The notes under the pieces are model-generated. The model was not told the origin of the DNA and did not search any database. It saw only the letters and a list, made by a program, of their open reading frames with translations. Below, in pieces: positions 56,023-64,000 of a stretch of DNA of 64,000 nt. Position 1 is the first letter of the stretch, and every line of letters starts with the position of its first letter. The DNA comes from an uncultured Aquimarina sp. (GTDB lineage Bacteria; Bacteroidota; Bacteroidia; Flavobacteriales; Flavobacteriaceae). A program made the translations under genes and the position numbers. The stretch lies in the NCBI RefSeq assembly GCF_947492405.1, contig NZ_CANLMP010000004.1:620001-684000 (forward strand), read 5' to 3'.

Positions 56023-57405
56023 TTAATTAAAGAGTTTAGTCTTTTCTATTCCCAACTTTTTAATTTTAAAATCTAAAGTGTTGGGGTGTACTTTTAATAA
56101 TGTTGCCGCTCCGTCATTACCTCTTATTTTACCTTTGCATAAGGTAAGTGCGTTGATGATAGCCTTGCGTTCTATTTCTTCTAGGGTATATATTTCATTA
56201 TTATCGGTTGCCAAGTCAAAATGAATATGAGCATTTTCGGAAAATTCGCCTTGTGGGATTTCTATCTCGCTTGTATCTGCCATTACTACGGCTCTTTCCA
56301 TCATATGTTGTAACTCACGTACATTTCCTGGCCAACTATAGCCCAAAAGCCTTTTTTTACAAGCTTTAGATAGCCCCAAGAATTCTTTTTTCGCATTTTT
56401 TGCATAGCGCTCTAAAAAGAATTCGGCTAAGGGAATAATATCATCAGGGCGTTCCCGAAGTGCAGGTAGATGAATAGGAAAAATATTGAGTCTAAAGAAT
56501 AAATCCGCACGAAAAGTACCTTCGTCTACCATCTTGCTTAAATCTTTATTAGTTGCAGCGATAAACCGAACGTCTATGGTAACAGTTTCTGTAGAACCTA
56601 CACTTTCTACTTCTTTTTCTTGAAGGCTACGTAATAGTTTTGATTGTGCGATAAGTGGTAGCTCGCCTATTTCATCTAGGAATAGCGTACTCTTATTTGC
56701 TCTTAAAAACTTCCCCTTTCGCTTTTCGGTAGCACCTGTAAAGCTTCCTTTTTCGTGACCAAAGAGCTCAGATTCTGCTAGGTTTTCCGGTATGGCGGCA
56801 CAGTTTAGGGTAACCATTTTTTTCTTATTGCGTAGTGACATTTGGTGGAGGTATTTAGCAAAAACTTCTTTACCTGTTCCTGTTTCACCGGTGAGCAAAA
56901 CGGTAACATCGGTAGCGGCAACTTTTTTTGCCAGTGATAACGCTTTCGCGAAAGCTTCTGAATCCCCGATAATATCAAATGTCTTTGGTGGAACTAATGG
57001 CACACTGCCAGGCAATGCCGTTTTGTTCTGGCTTTTTAAGGAGAGAGATAAATCAGAAGTCAATTGAAAATTTTGAAGTTCTAGACTATCCAGATGATAC
57101 GACCATAGACCTCGTATGGCATCGGCACCAAGTAAATTCGAGGAATGTTCTGGAAGGTTAGCAAGAGCAATATAAGGGATATTATATTTCTCTTTAAGAC
57201 GTGCGAGAAGGCTAACGCTCTCCAGCTCATTAGTTAACTCTAGGTCTAGCGCAATTAAATCGGGCTTTTCTGAAGTGACCTTATGTTCTATACTATCCTT
57301 ATCTTTTGTAATGCCCGTAACACCGTAGCCAGCGAGAGACATTTGACGGGCAAGTTTTCGAGCCTCATCTGTTCTATGTGATATTACCAAAACCTTTTTA
57401 CTCAT
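56023..57405 (-). CDS. Sigma-54-dependent NtrC-family activator with degenerate receiver domain
   Basis: A 460-residue protein. The N-terminal receiver (1-120) keeps Asp54 in ALDLEL but lacks the acidic pair (VLVISHRTDE) and the conserved Lys, so it is probably a pseudo-receiver. The AAA+ core (143-380) has Walker A GETGTGKE (173-180), the sigma-54 contact loop GSFTGAT (220-226), Walker B LFLDEIGE (241-248) and FRADLFFRLNIFP. The C-terminal Fis-type helix-turn-helix (about 415-457) reads IRGNDGAATLLKVHPNTL. It is divergent from the five-GAF activator across a 279-base gap, suggesting paired control of the nearby operons. Confidence 0.92.
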   Translation of the reverse strand: MSKKVLVISHRTDEARKLARQMSLAGYGVTGITKDKDSIEHKVTSEKPDLIALDLELTNELESVSLLARLKEKYNIPYIALANLPEHSSNLLGADAIRGLWSYHLDSLELQNFQLTSDLSLSLKSQNKTALPGSVPLVPPKTFDIIGDSEAFAKALSLAKKVAATDVTVLLTGETGTGKEVFAKYLHQMSLRNKKKMVTLNCAAIPENLAESELFGHEKGSFTGATEKRKGKFLRANKSTLFLDEIGELPLIAQSKLLRSLQEKEVESVGSTETVTIDVRFIAATNKDLSKMVDEGTFRADLFFRLNIFPIHLPALRERPDDIIPLAEFFLERYAKNAKKEFLGLSKACKKRLLGYSWPGNVRELQHMMERAVVMADTSEIEIPQGEFSENAHIHFDLATDNNEIYTLEEIERKAIINALTLCKGKIRGNDGAATLLKVHPNTLDFKIKKLGIEKTKLFN

Positions 57406-57586
57406 AGCTTTTAGTCGTCCTTAAGAGAATAAAGATTAGAATAAATGTTATTCTCAGTAGCCATACTAGTCTATAAGCGTGCCAATATTTTCTGGTATTT
57501 AAAGGAATTCCTGTCAGCGCAGCAAGAACGGTAGGTAAGGCCGATAATTTTTTTTCCCAAACAAAAATGTATTGTTTAGCGCCTAT

Positions 57587-57625
57587 GATATTTCGTGTTT
57601 TTCGGATTATTAAGAGCGAAATATC
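57587..57625. promoter_or_regulatory. Inverted repeat in the divergent activator promoter region
   Basis: GATATTTCG (57587-57595) and CGAAATATC (57617-57625) form perfect 9-base arms. Each copy is followed by GTGTTTT on the plus strand. It lies 60-100 bases before the five-GAF gene and is a candidate enhancer or operator site. Confidence 0.45.
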
Positions 57626-57684
57626 GTGTTTTCTGAGGTGTATAAGCAGCGGAATTGACTATCTTTAAGGCAAAGAGATAGGAT

Positions 57685-60600
57685 ATGAAAGCCACCGCAT
57701 CGTTAGAGAAAATGTTATTGCAAATTAGCAAGGCCGCCATTCATATACGTAGTCTAGATGATTTTTATACGACGGTTATGGAGTACATCCGTCCTATTGT
57801 AAAGTTTAACGATGCGGTACTGATTCAAATATCCGATGACAAAAAGACCTGCACTCATATTCTAACAATGTCGCCAGATGAAAGGATAGCGCATCCTAAC
57901 TATGACGAGGTTGTAAATAAGGAGCTTGATATAACCGGAACTCCAATGGAGGATATAACAAAAAGAAAAAGTATTGATTTATTTTCATTAGAAAAATGGT
58001 TGAAAGAGTATCCTACTTTTCCAGGTTTAATGATAATGCAAGACACAGGGCTCAATTATAGTATTAGTCTCCTGTTAGAAAATAATGATGGCATCTTTGC
58101 CGTACTTCTCTTTCATTTTGAAGAAGAGCCTTATTTAGAAAAAAAGGATGCGTTTTATGAAGGCATTAAAGACCAATTGGCACTAGCGTTGGGAAATATT
58201 CTAGTCAATGAAGCCATAGAACAGGAAAAAAAGTTTGCGGAGACGCTTTTACGTATAAGTGAGGCAACCACTAACATTCGTGATAGGGATGACCTGTACC
58301 AAACGATTATGGATAAAATAAAGCCCCTTGTACAGTTTGAGGATGCTGTCACCATTGTACTGTCTGAAGATGGGGCGCAGTATAATCATCTGCTGACTAC
58401 GGCATCCGAAAGCACTAAAAAACATCCAAATTACGCTAGCCTAGTTAATAATTTTCTTCCCTTAGCGACTAGTCCTATTGAAACATTCTTTGAACAAGAA
58501 GAAATGGTGCGTGCATATGAACTGCATACCGATTGGCTGCCAGAATTTCCAACCTATCCTGGCTTTATTTTGATGAGGGATGTAGGTTTGCATTTTACTA
58601 TAGCCTCAAAATTAATGAGCGGAGGAACCTTCTTTGGGGTGTTACTTTTTCATTTCAAAGAGGCTCAGCCACAAGATGATTACAGATGGAAGCTCTACCC
58701 TAATATTGCTGACCAGCTTTCCGTCGCCATAAGCAATGTGCTTGCCAATGAAAAAATACTTGAAGAGAAAAGAATTAATTCTATATTATTAAAAATTACC
58801 CAAAAGGTAACCCAGATACGTGGTCTTAGAGAATTTCTACTATTTGTCATATCAGAAATAAAACCCATATTTAAGTTCGTTAATTTAGGAGTATTTATAC
58901 TTTCAGAAGATGGAAAGCATCATTATGATGTTGCTTGCTTGTACCCAGAAATTACTAATGAATTTACTTTAAAAGCTTCTGGTATTACTAATGTGTCTCA
59001 TAAAGACTCATTAATAGCGTTTATGATGGAGCAAGTAGATGCCAGTGAGGAAAAGGTTATTTTATTTGATTTTATAGATTTGGAAGAAAAGTTTCCAGAG
59101 TATTATCAATTTAAGGAATATCCTATAAAAGAGGAGGGATACCGAGATTGTTTAGCAACAAATTTAAGGGTGGGTACTAGTAGTTTTGGAATGTTTTGTA
59201 TAAATGCAAAAAAAAAGCATTTTTTTAAAAAATCTGAGTTTACACTGTTCAAGTCTATAGGGGAGCAACTTTCTGTTGCCCTTGACAATATTTTGGCCAA
59301 CGAAAGCGTACTGGAAGAAAAAAACCAAAAAGAAATGCTGTTGACCATTAGCGAGGCAGCAACCAAGGTACGGGATAGGGAGACCTTGTATCATACCATT
59401 ATGACGCAGATAAAGCCTATTGTTAGGTATGATGATGCTGTCGCCGCGGTTTTATCAGAAGATAAAACTACTTTCAGACACATATTGACAATGGCTACGG
59501 AAGAACGAAGAAATCATCCTTTGTATACCGAAGTAGTAAATAAGTCCATAAAAATCAAAAATTCACCTGCGGAACAAGTATTGTTTAATGAAAATTATAA
59601 ACAATATAATGTAGATAAATGGATTGAGGAATTTCCAGATTTTGAGGGTACACAGTTGATGAAAGAAACAGGATTAAATTATTGTATCATTCTTAAACTA
59701 AAAAAGGGTAATGAGGTGTATGGTTTTCTCCAATTTCATTTTAAGGAAGAGCAGGATATGACCTCTAATGTGGTAAAACTTTACCCCAATATTGCAGACC
59801 AGTTGTCGGTTGCGATAAGTAATGTTCTGGCCAATGAGGGCATACTTGAAGAAAAAATCCAAAAGGAAATGCTCCTAGCTATAAGTCAAGCAGCTACTAA
59901 GATAAGGAACAGAGAGACACTATATCACACTTTTAAGATCCAGATACAGCCTATTGTGAAGTATGATGATGCGACCATCATTATTTTTTCCAAAGACGGA
60001 GCGAATTTTCAACACGTGCTGCGTATAAGCTCCAAAGAAGGTCAAACGCATCCTTTCCACGATGACATTTTCAACCAGTTAATTCCCATAAAAAATACGC
60101 CGGTTGAAGTTATTTTAGCTGAAGAGAACTTTAAACAGTACGAAGCTGATACATGGGTTAAGGAGTTTCCAGATTTTAAAGGACCTCAGTTAATGAAAGA
60201 AACAGGTATTACCCATAGTACGGTTCTTAAACTTTATAATGCTAATGAAGTATTTGGTCTGTTGGTATTTCATTTTAAGGAAGAACAGGATATGACCTCA
60301 AATGCCGTAAAACTATATCCCAATATTGCAGACCAATTGTCCGTGACCATTAGTAATCTGCTTGCCAATGAAGAAATACAAAGACTTAACGAGCAACTTA
60401 CCTTAGAAAAGGAATACCTGGAGGAAGAAATAAAGACCAGCTACAATTTTGACAGCATCATAGGTTCTAGCGAGCCCATGCGGCAAGTCTTTGAGATGGT
60501 AGAGCAAGTAGCTTCTAGTAGTAGTTCGGTTATTATTCTTGGAGAAACAGGTACAGGTAAAGAACTTATAGCTCGTGCCATACACGATAGGTCGCCACGT

Positions 60601-61401
60601 AGTGAGCGCCCACTTATTAAAATTAATTGTGCCACATTGCCTGCTCAACTTTTAGAGTCGGAGCTGTTTGGGCATGAGAAAGGAAGCTTTACAGGTGCTA
60701 CCGAGCGTCGTTTAGGAAAATTTGAGCTGGCTCACCGAGGTACTATTTTTCTGGATGAAATAGGGGAATTACCCATTGAGCTTCAATCTAAATTGTTACG
60801 GGTTTTGCAGGAGCGTGAGATAGAACGCTTGGGAGGTAATAGAGTTATAAAAATCGATACACGTATTATAACCGCTACAAACCGTAATCTGGAAAAGGAA
60901 GTGCAAGAAGGTAATTTTAGGGCAGACTTATTTTTTAGACTTAATGTGTTTCCGATTATTTTACCACCATTACGTAGCAGAGTAGCTGATATCCCTGCCT
61001 TAGCTTCACATTTTTTAGAGCGCAAGAGTAAAAAGTTTGGCAAAAAATTCAAAGGTATTTCCAAAACGACTATCAAACAGATGAAAGCATATCACTGGCC
61101 AGGTAACGTACGAGAACTAGAGCATCTTATAGAACGGGCAATGATAACCTCAAATGGAGGATTACTAAATATAAATCTTGCACAACTGAGCGCAAAAAAG
61201 GATGATGAAATTGATGTACCCAAAAGCTTTAGACCAAAAACTATAAAAGACAATGAGCGCGCACTTATTATAAATACTCTAAAGCATTGTGGCGGTCGCG
61301 TACGTGGTAAAAACGGTGCTGCTGCTTTACTGGATATTAATCCCTCTACTCTAGAGTCTAGAATGCGTAAACTTGGTATTAAAAAAGAGTTTGTTGCTTA
61401 G
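57685..61401 (+). CDS. FhlA-like sigma-54 activator with five tandem GAF-like domains
   Basis: A 1238-residue protein. Five repeats of about 180 residues start near 8, 184, 364, 546 and 725. Each opens with LLxIS(E/Q)AATKIR-type helices, continues with a PIVKFDDAV strand and a GLLxFHFKE strand, and ends with a signalling helix DQLSVAISNVLANE. They resemble GAF domains, which bind small molecules; FhlA has two. The AAA+ core (about 925-1160) has GETGTGKE, GSFTGAT and FLDEIGE. The Fis-type helix-turn-helix is at about 1190-1236 (VRGKNGAAALLDINPSTL). Repeats 4 and 5 are the most alike, also in DNA (59747-59840 versus 60277-60370), so the array grew recently by duplication. The protein is presumably a cytoplasmic sensor; the ligand is unknown. 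Confidence 0.92.
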   Translation: MKATASLEKMLLQISKAAIHIRSLDDFYTTVMEYIRPIVKFNDAVLIQISDDKKTCTHILTMSPDERIAHPNYDEVVNKELDITGTPMEDITKRKSIDLFSLEKWLKEYPTFPGLMIMQDTGLNYSISLLLENNDGIFAVLLFHFEEEPYLEKKDAFYEGIKDQLALALGNILVNEAIEQEKKFAETLLRISEATTNIRDRDDLYQTIMDKIKPLVQFEDAVTIVLSEDGAQYNHLLTTASESTKKHPNYASLVNNFLPLATSPIETFFEQEEMVRAYELHTDWLPEFPTYPGFILMRDVGLHFTIASKLMSGGTFFGVLLFHFKEAQPQDDYRWKLYPNIADQLSVAISNVLANEKILEEKRINSILLKITQKVTQIRGLREFLLFVISEIKPIFKFVNLGVFILSEDGKHHYDVACLYPEITNEFTLKASGITNVSHKDSLIAFMMEQVDASEEKVILFDFIDLEEKFPEYYQFKEYPIKEEGYRDCLATNLRVGTSSFGMFCINAKKKHFFKKSEFTLFKSIGEQLSVALDNILANESVLEEKNQKEMLLTISEAATKVRDRETLYHTIMTQIKPIVRYDDAVAAVLSEDKTTFRHILTMATEERRNHPLYTEVVNKSIKIKNSPAEQVLFNENYKQYNVDKWIEEFPDFEGTQLMKETGLNYCIILKLKKGNEVYGFLQFHFKEEQDMTSNVVKLYPNIADQLSVAISNVLANEGILEEKIQKEMLLAISQAATKIRNRETLYHTFKIQIQPIVKYDDATIIIFSKDGANFQHVLRISSKEGQTHPFHDDIFNQLIPIKNTPVEVILAEENFKQYEADTWVKEFPDFKGPQLMKETGITHSTVLKLYNANEVFGLLVFHFKEEQDMTSNAVKLYPNIADQLSVTISNLLANEEIQRLNEQLTLEKEYLEEEIKTSYNFDSIIGSSEPMRQVFEMVEQVASSSSSVIILGETGTGKELIARAIHDRSPRSERPLIKINCATLPAQLLESELFGHEKGSFTGATERRLGKFELAHRGTIFLDEIGELPIELQSKLLRVLQEREIERLGGNRVIKIDTRIITATNRNLEKEVQEGNFRADLFFRLNVFPIILPPLRSRVADIPALASHFLERKSKKFGKKFKGISKTTIKQMKAYHWPGNVRELEHLIERAMITSNGGLLNINLAQLSAKKDDEIDVPKSFRPKTIKDNERALIINTLKHCGGRVRGKNGAAALLDINPSTLESRMRKLGIKKEFVA

Positions 61402-61453
61402 GCTTTCTGTGGAATACTTTACTCCGGCATATTGGAGCTATAGTAATAAGTGT

Positions 61454-61467
61454 TACAACATATTGTA
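61454..61467. promoter_or_regulatory. Near-palindrome TACAACATATTGTA
   Basis: One mismatch from the palindrome at 55972-55985. It lies about 90-105 bases upstream of the sigma factor ATG at 61560 and may be a shared operator. Confidence 0.4.
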
Positions 61468-61559
61468 CATTACTATTAGGCATTTGTTTTAAGTATTTAA
61501 TTATGAGGCGGTTGTATTGCGGTATGGTTTTCTGTATGGTTTCAGAAACAATACTTATA

Positions 61560-62120
61560 ATGAAGGCAGGTACAAATACAATTGAGCCAGATAAATGGAT
61601 ATCAAACTACTACTCTTTTCTGAAGAATTATACTCGAGCAAGAATTTCGGATCCGCTAGATGTAGAAGAGATAATATCTGAAACCTTTTTGGCAGCTTTA
61701 GGTTCAATGCATAATTTTCAACATAAATGTTCTGAGCATACCTGGCTCGTCTCTATTCTTAAACGGAAGATAGTAGATTATTACCGAAGGCAATCCTCTT
61801 TTAAAGGTAAGATGCTTAAATATGCGCTGTCTCACGAGGAATATCAGAAAACTTACTACGGTAAAACTGCTATTGTAGATTGTGACGAAACAACACTTTC
61901 GAATATGAATCTAGAAGCTCTAGAGTATCTATTAGCAGAGAGCCTCAAGCGAATGAGTTCAAAACAATCGAGTGTGGCTAAAATGCGAATTTACGATAAA
62001 TTAAGTACTGAAGAAATATGCAAGCGTCTCAATATTTCAAAAAATAACGCGTGGGTCTTAATGAGTAGAGCTAGAAAAGCCATTGCGACAAGACTAAATC
62101 AATTTGACTATACTGTGTAG
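61560..62120 (+). CDS. RNA polymerase sigma factor, sigma-70 family (ECF-like)
   Basis: I start at the ATG at 61560 (MKAGTNTIEPDKW), which aligns with the start of its paralogue at 29529-30074; the longer frame adds 19 unmatched residues. The 186-residue protein has region 2 (DPLDVEEIISETFLAALG, TWLVSILKRKIVDYYRR) and region 4 (RMSSKQSSVAKMRIYDKLSTEEICKRLNIS, NAWVLMSRARKAI). No anti-sigma gene is adjacent. It precedes the dioxygenase gene by 39 bases and may be co-transcribed with it. Confidence 0.88.
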   Translation: MKAGTNTIEPDKWISNYYSFLKNYTRARISDPLDVEEIISETFLAALGSMHNFQHKCSEHTWLVSILKRKIVDYYRRQSSFKGKMLKYALSHEEYQKTYYGKTAIVDCDETTLSNMNLEALEYLLAESLKRMSSKQSSVAKMRIYDKLSTEEICKRLNISKNNAWVLMSRARKAIATRLNQFDYTV

Positions 62121-62159
62121 CAAACTTAAATAAAGTAAGAATAAAAAAACTCGAGGATT

Positions 62160-62933
62160 ATGGAAACTCTGAGATTTAAAAAATTAAACAAACACATAGG
62201 TGTAGAACTTCAAGACTTCTCTGATATAACCCAATTGAAGGAAAAAGATGTAGCTGCTTTAAAACAGTTAATCTCCGACTATAGCATAGTGGTTATTAAG
62301 GGCAAAAGAAAATGGACGGAGGAAGAACAAATTGCTTTTACTAGTGCTTTAGGCGAGATAGAATTGCCAGTAGTATATTCCATTCCGCCAGCACAAGTAG
62401 AACGCAAGAAGAGTAATGTAAGGGTTACTAAAGGCTCTGGAGTTTTCTGGCATTCTGATAACTCTTATCAAGAACGTCCTTCTCATTTAAGTACTTTTCA
62501 AATGATAGAAATACCAGAGTCAGGTACCGCAACATCTTTTGCTTCATTAATAAATCTGAGTATAAACCTTCCGGAAAAAGATAAAATGCTATGGAGGGAT
62601 TATGGTGTAGTTTACAGAGATATGGTTGTACATCCTTTATTATGGAAACATCCTTTTGTTGGAAAGGATAGTATCTATTTCGACATTGGTTTTTCAACTG
62701 ATATTCTCAATCATTGCGACAGTGGTAGAGTCTTACCGGTAAAACAAAGTAATCAAATCTTCAACTATATAAATGAGCGTTTGTCTAAAGAAGAATCGTT
62801 ATTGGTTCACCATTGGGAAGAAGGCGACATCGTAATACTTGACAATTATGCAGTGGCGCACAGAGCAGATATTTTGCTGGAGAATGAAAAACGAACACTA
62901 CTTCGTATGACAACTCTGGGTATTTATTTCTGA
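62160..62933 (+). CDS. TauD/TfdA-type Fe(II)/2-oxoglutarate dioxygenase
   Basis: A 257-residue protein, slightly shorter than TauD. The metal-binding facial triad is visible as His98-x-Asp100 (FWHSDNSYQERP) and His234 (NYAVAHRAD), with 2-oxoglutarate-binding Arg near 245-249 (RTLLRMTT). VHPLLWKHPFVGKDSIYF corresponds to the HP...G...L/Y segment of the TauD family. Members oxidise taurine, alkyl sulfates or herbicides such as 2,4-D; this one's substrate is unknown. It lies 39 bases after the sigma factor gene and 65 before the truncated pirin. Confidence 0.88.
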   Translation: METLRFKKLNKHIGVELQDFSDITQLKEKDVAALKQLISDYSIVVIKGKRKWTEEEQIAFTSALGEIELPVVYSIPPAQVERKKSNVRVTKGSGVFWHSDNSYQERPSHLSTFQMIEIPESGTATSFASLINLSINLPEKDKMLWRDYGVVYRDMVVHPLLWKHPFVGKDSIYFDIGFSTDILNHCDSGRVLPVKQSNQIFNYINERLSKEESLLVHHWEEGDIVILDNYAVAHRADILLENEKRTLLRMTTLGIYF

Positions 62934-62998
62934 GCTGATTACCCACATACGTTTAAGGAATCAATTATCTTTATTTAGAATAAAACATATAAAAACTG

Positions 62999-63625
62999 AT
63001 GTCGAATGCAGGCCTAATCATAGAAGAAAGAAGCAGAGATATCGGGGATTTTTTAGTAGGTGGTTTAATCCCTTTCCGGAAAAAACGAATGGTTGGACCA
63101 TTCAGTTTCATTGACCATATGGAGCATGCAGATGTTAGTCTCGACAATTATATGGAAGTTGGTCAACACCCATATATAGGTCTTTCTACGCTCACCTATC
63201 TTTTTGAAGGTTCAATAATGCATCGTAATTCTACCGGAGCCATAAAACAAACTCTTCCGGGGAATGTAGGTTGGATGACAGGTGGAAATGGCGTTGTGCA
63301 TACTGAACGCACACCTGCACAGATGCGTGATGGAGAAACATATCCCCTTCACGGATTTCAAATATGGGTAGCGTTGCCAAAAGATAAAGAAGAAATAGAA
63401 CCTCATTTCTCACATACCGAAAAATCTGAGCATCCATCTTGGGTTGAAAAAGATGTAGAATATACCTTGATAGCGGGAAAGGGATATGGAAAAGAATCTC
63501 CAGTACCGGTCTATTCAGAACTTTTCATGTTACAATTATTATCAAAATCTAAGTCTACATTTTCAGTTAATGACAATCTTAAAGATGAAATTGGAATTTG
63601 TGCTGTAGAGGGTTTTATTGAATAA
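62999..63625 (+). CDS. Pirin-family protein, C-terminally truncated
   Basis: 208 residues, against about 280-300 for full pirins. The N-terminal cupin is recognisable (LVGGLIPFRKKRMVGPFSFIDHME, LSTLTYLFEGSIMHRNSTGA, GWMTGGNGVVHTERTPAQMRDGE). The usual HPH metal motif reads QHPYIGL here, so one His ligand is Tyr (residue 59), though His57, His101 and Glu103 remain. The second cupin breaks off at IGICAVEGFIE, just where homologues continue. The stop abuts the 3' end of the next gene on the opposite strand. Loss of a metal ligand and of the C-terminus suggests altered or lost catalysis. Confidence 0.75.
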   Translation: MSNAGLIIEERSRDIGDFLVGGLIPFRKKRMVGPFSFIDHMEHADVSLDNYMEVGQHPYIGLSTLTYLFEGSIMHRNSTGAIKQTLPGNVGWMTGGNGVVHTERTPAQMRDGETYPLHGFQIWVALPKDKEEIEPHFSHTEKSEHPSWVEKDVEYTLIAGKGYGKESPVPVYSELFMLQLLSKSKSTFSVNDNLKDEIGICAVEGFIE

Positions 63626-64000
63626 CTATAAGCCATCAGGGACTTCAATTTCCTTGTAAACAAATTTTTTGAACTTTTTAGATTTGATATCGGGACAATC
63701 CAATTGAATTTTACCAGTAATTACTTGGTGCTCTTTCTCAAAAAATGTTATTATATTATCAAGATGATGAACGGCTTTGCTAAAATGTCTACTATTAGTC
63801 AGACAAGCTTTTTTTATATCTCCTACTCTTTCAGAGTCTTTAGTACTCAATAAGTATCTCGATAATTTGGAATATTTTTCTAATGCAATATAGGATCCGT
63901 AAGTGTGCTGATCCAAAATAGCATCACTTGGATTATTACTAAATGGATTAATAATATTATCTACTTGAGTGTGAGTAATATAATTTATACCAGTTTTTTT
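63626..64000 (-). CDS. Hypothetical protein (5' end outside window)
   Basis: An open frame on the minus strand enters at the right edge (first codons Lys-Lys-Thr-Gly-Ile) and ends with TAG at 63626-63628, one base from the pirin stop on the other strand. The 124 visible residues are helical and charged (SYIALEKYSKLSRYLLSTK, HFSKAVHHLDNIITFFEKEH) and end in a Lys-rich segment. No ATG occurs in the visible part, so the start is upstream of the window. No family is recognised. Confidence 0.6.
   Translation of the reverse strand, partial: KKTGINYITHTQVDNIINPFSNNPSDAILDQHTYGSYIALEKYSKLSRYLLSTKDSERVGDIKKACLTNSRHFSKAVHHLDNIITFFEKEHQVITGKIQLDCPDIKSKKFKKFVYKEIEVPDGL

Noticed and set aside
1..64000. 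CRISPR arrays, rRNA genes, insertion sequences and SusC/SusD genes
   Set aside because: No regularly spaced repeats, rRNA-like sequence, transposase frame or TonB-dependent receptor/SusD frame was found.
63917..64000. TTG start at 63916 for the right-edge hypothetical gene
   Set aside because: The same frame stays open to the window edge, so the gene is more likely 5'-truncated by the window than started at TTG.

Overview
The window is AT-rich DNA from a member of the Bacteroidota, most likely a marine flavobacterium of the Aquimarina type. This is inferred from nine genes ending in a type A Por (type IX, T9SS) C-terminal sorting domain, lipoprotein signals followed by acidic residues, an Arm-domain tyrosine recombinase of Bacteroidota type, sparse Shine-Dalgarno sites and A/T-rich leaders. 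I cannot name a species.

Left half (1-40.5 kb): a block of secreted plant or algal polysaccharide-degrading enzymes, nearly all on the minus strand. In order it holds a GH74-like propeller (cut by the window edge), an SGNH acetylesterase, a right-handed beta-helix protein with a ricin-like lectin module, a pectate lyase, a BNR-4 propeller, a GH10 xylanase, a divergent plus-strand pair (beta-helix protein and PL14-like lyase), a pectate-lyase-superfamily protein and a second beta-helix/ricin protein. An uncharacterised beta-rich module recurs five times in four of these proteins, and a CBM60-like module three times. Regulators sit inside the block: a membrane-spanning CBM9-AraC protein, a LytS/LytTR-like pair with TPR repeats, and a sigma-70-family factor. 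Three lipoprotein metalloproteases (one astacin, two M57-like), a small Cys-containing secreted protein and a 56-residue RiPP-like precursor complete it. No SusC/SusD pair is visible.

Middle (41-45.5 kb): a tyrosine recombinase lies next to a 3' fragment of tRNA-Leu(TAG) followed by a tRNA-type terminator. This is the expected right edge of an integrated element, so the polysaccharide block may lie on a genomic island whose left end is outside the window. To the right are a lipoprotein of unknown function, whose decayed paralogue is at 2.4-3.1 kb, and gene remnants including a truncated asparaginase.

Right half (45.5-64 kb): a compact nine-gene plus-strand operon: pirin, exported isochorismatase-like hydrolase, amidohydrolase lipoprotein, YceI, tyrosinase, SCO1, DoxX, DMT-type membrane protein and alginate-export-type porin. 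It is flanked by two YHS-domain proteins and a second DoxX. Two divergent sigma-54 activators follow: one with a degenerate receiver domain, one with five tandem GAF-like domains. Then come a sigma factor paralogous to the one in the left half, a TauD-type dioxygenase and a truncated pirin. I infer copper-dependent oxidation of phenolic compounds in the cell envelope under sigma-54 control; substrate and inducer are unknown.
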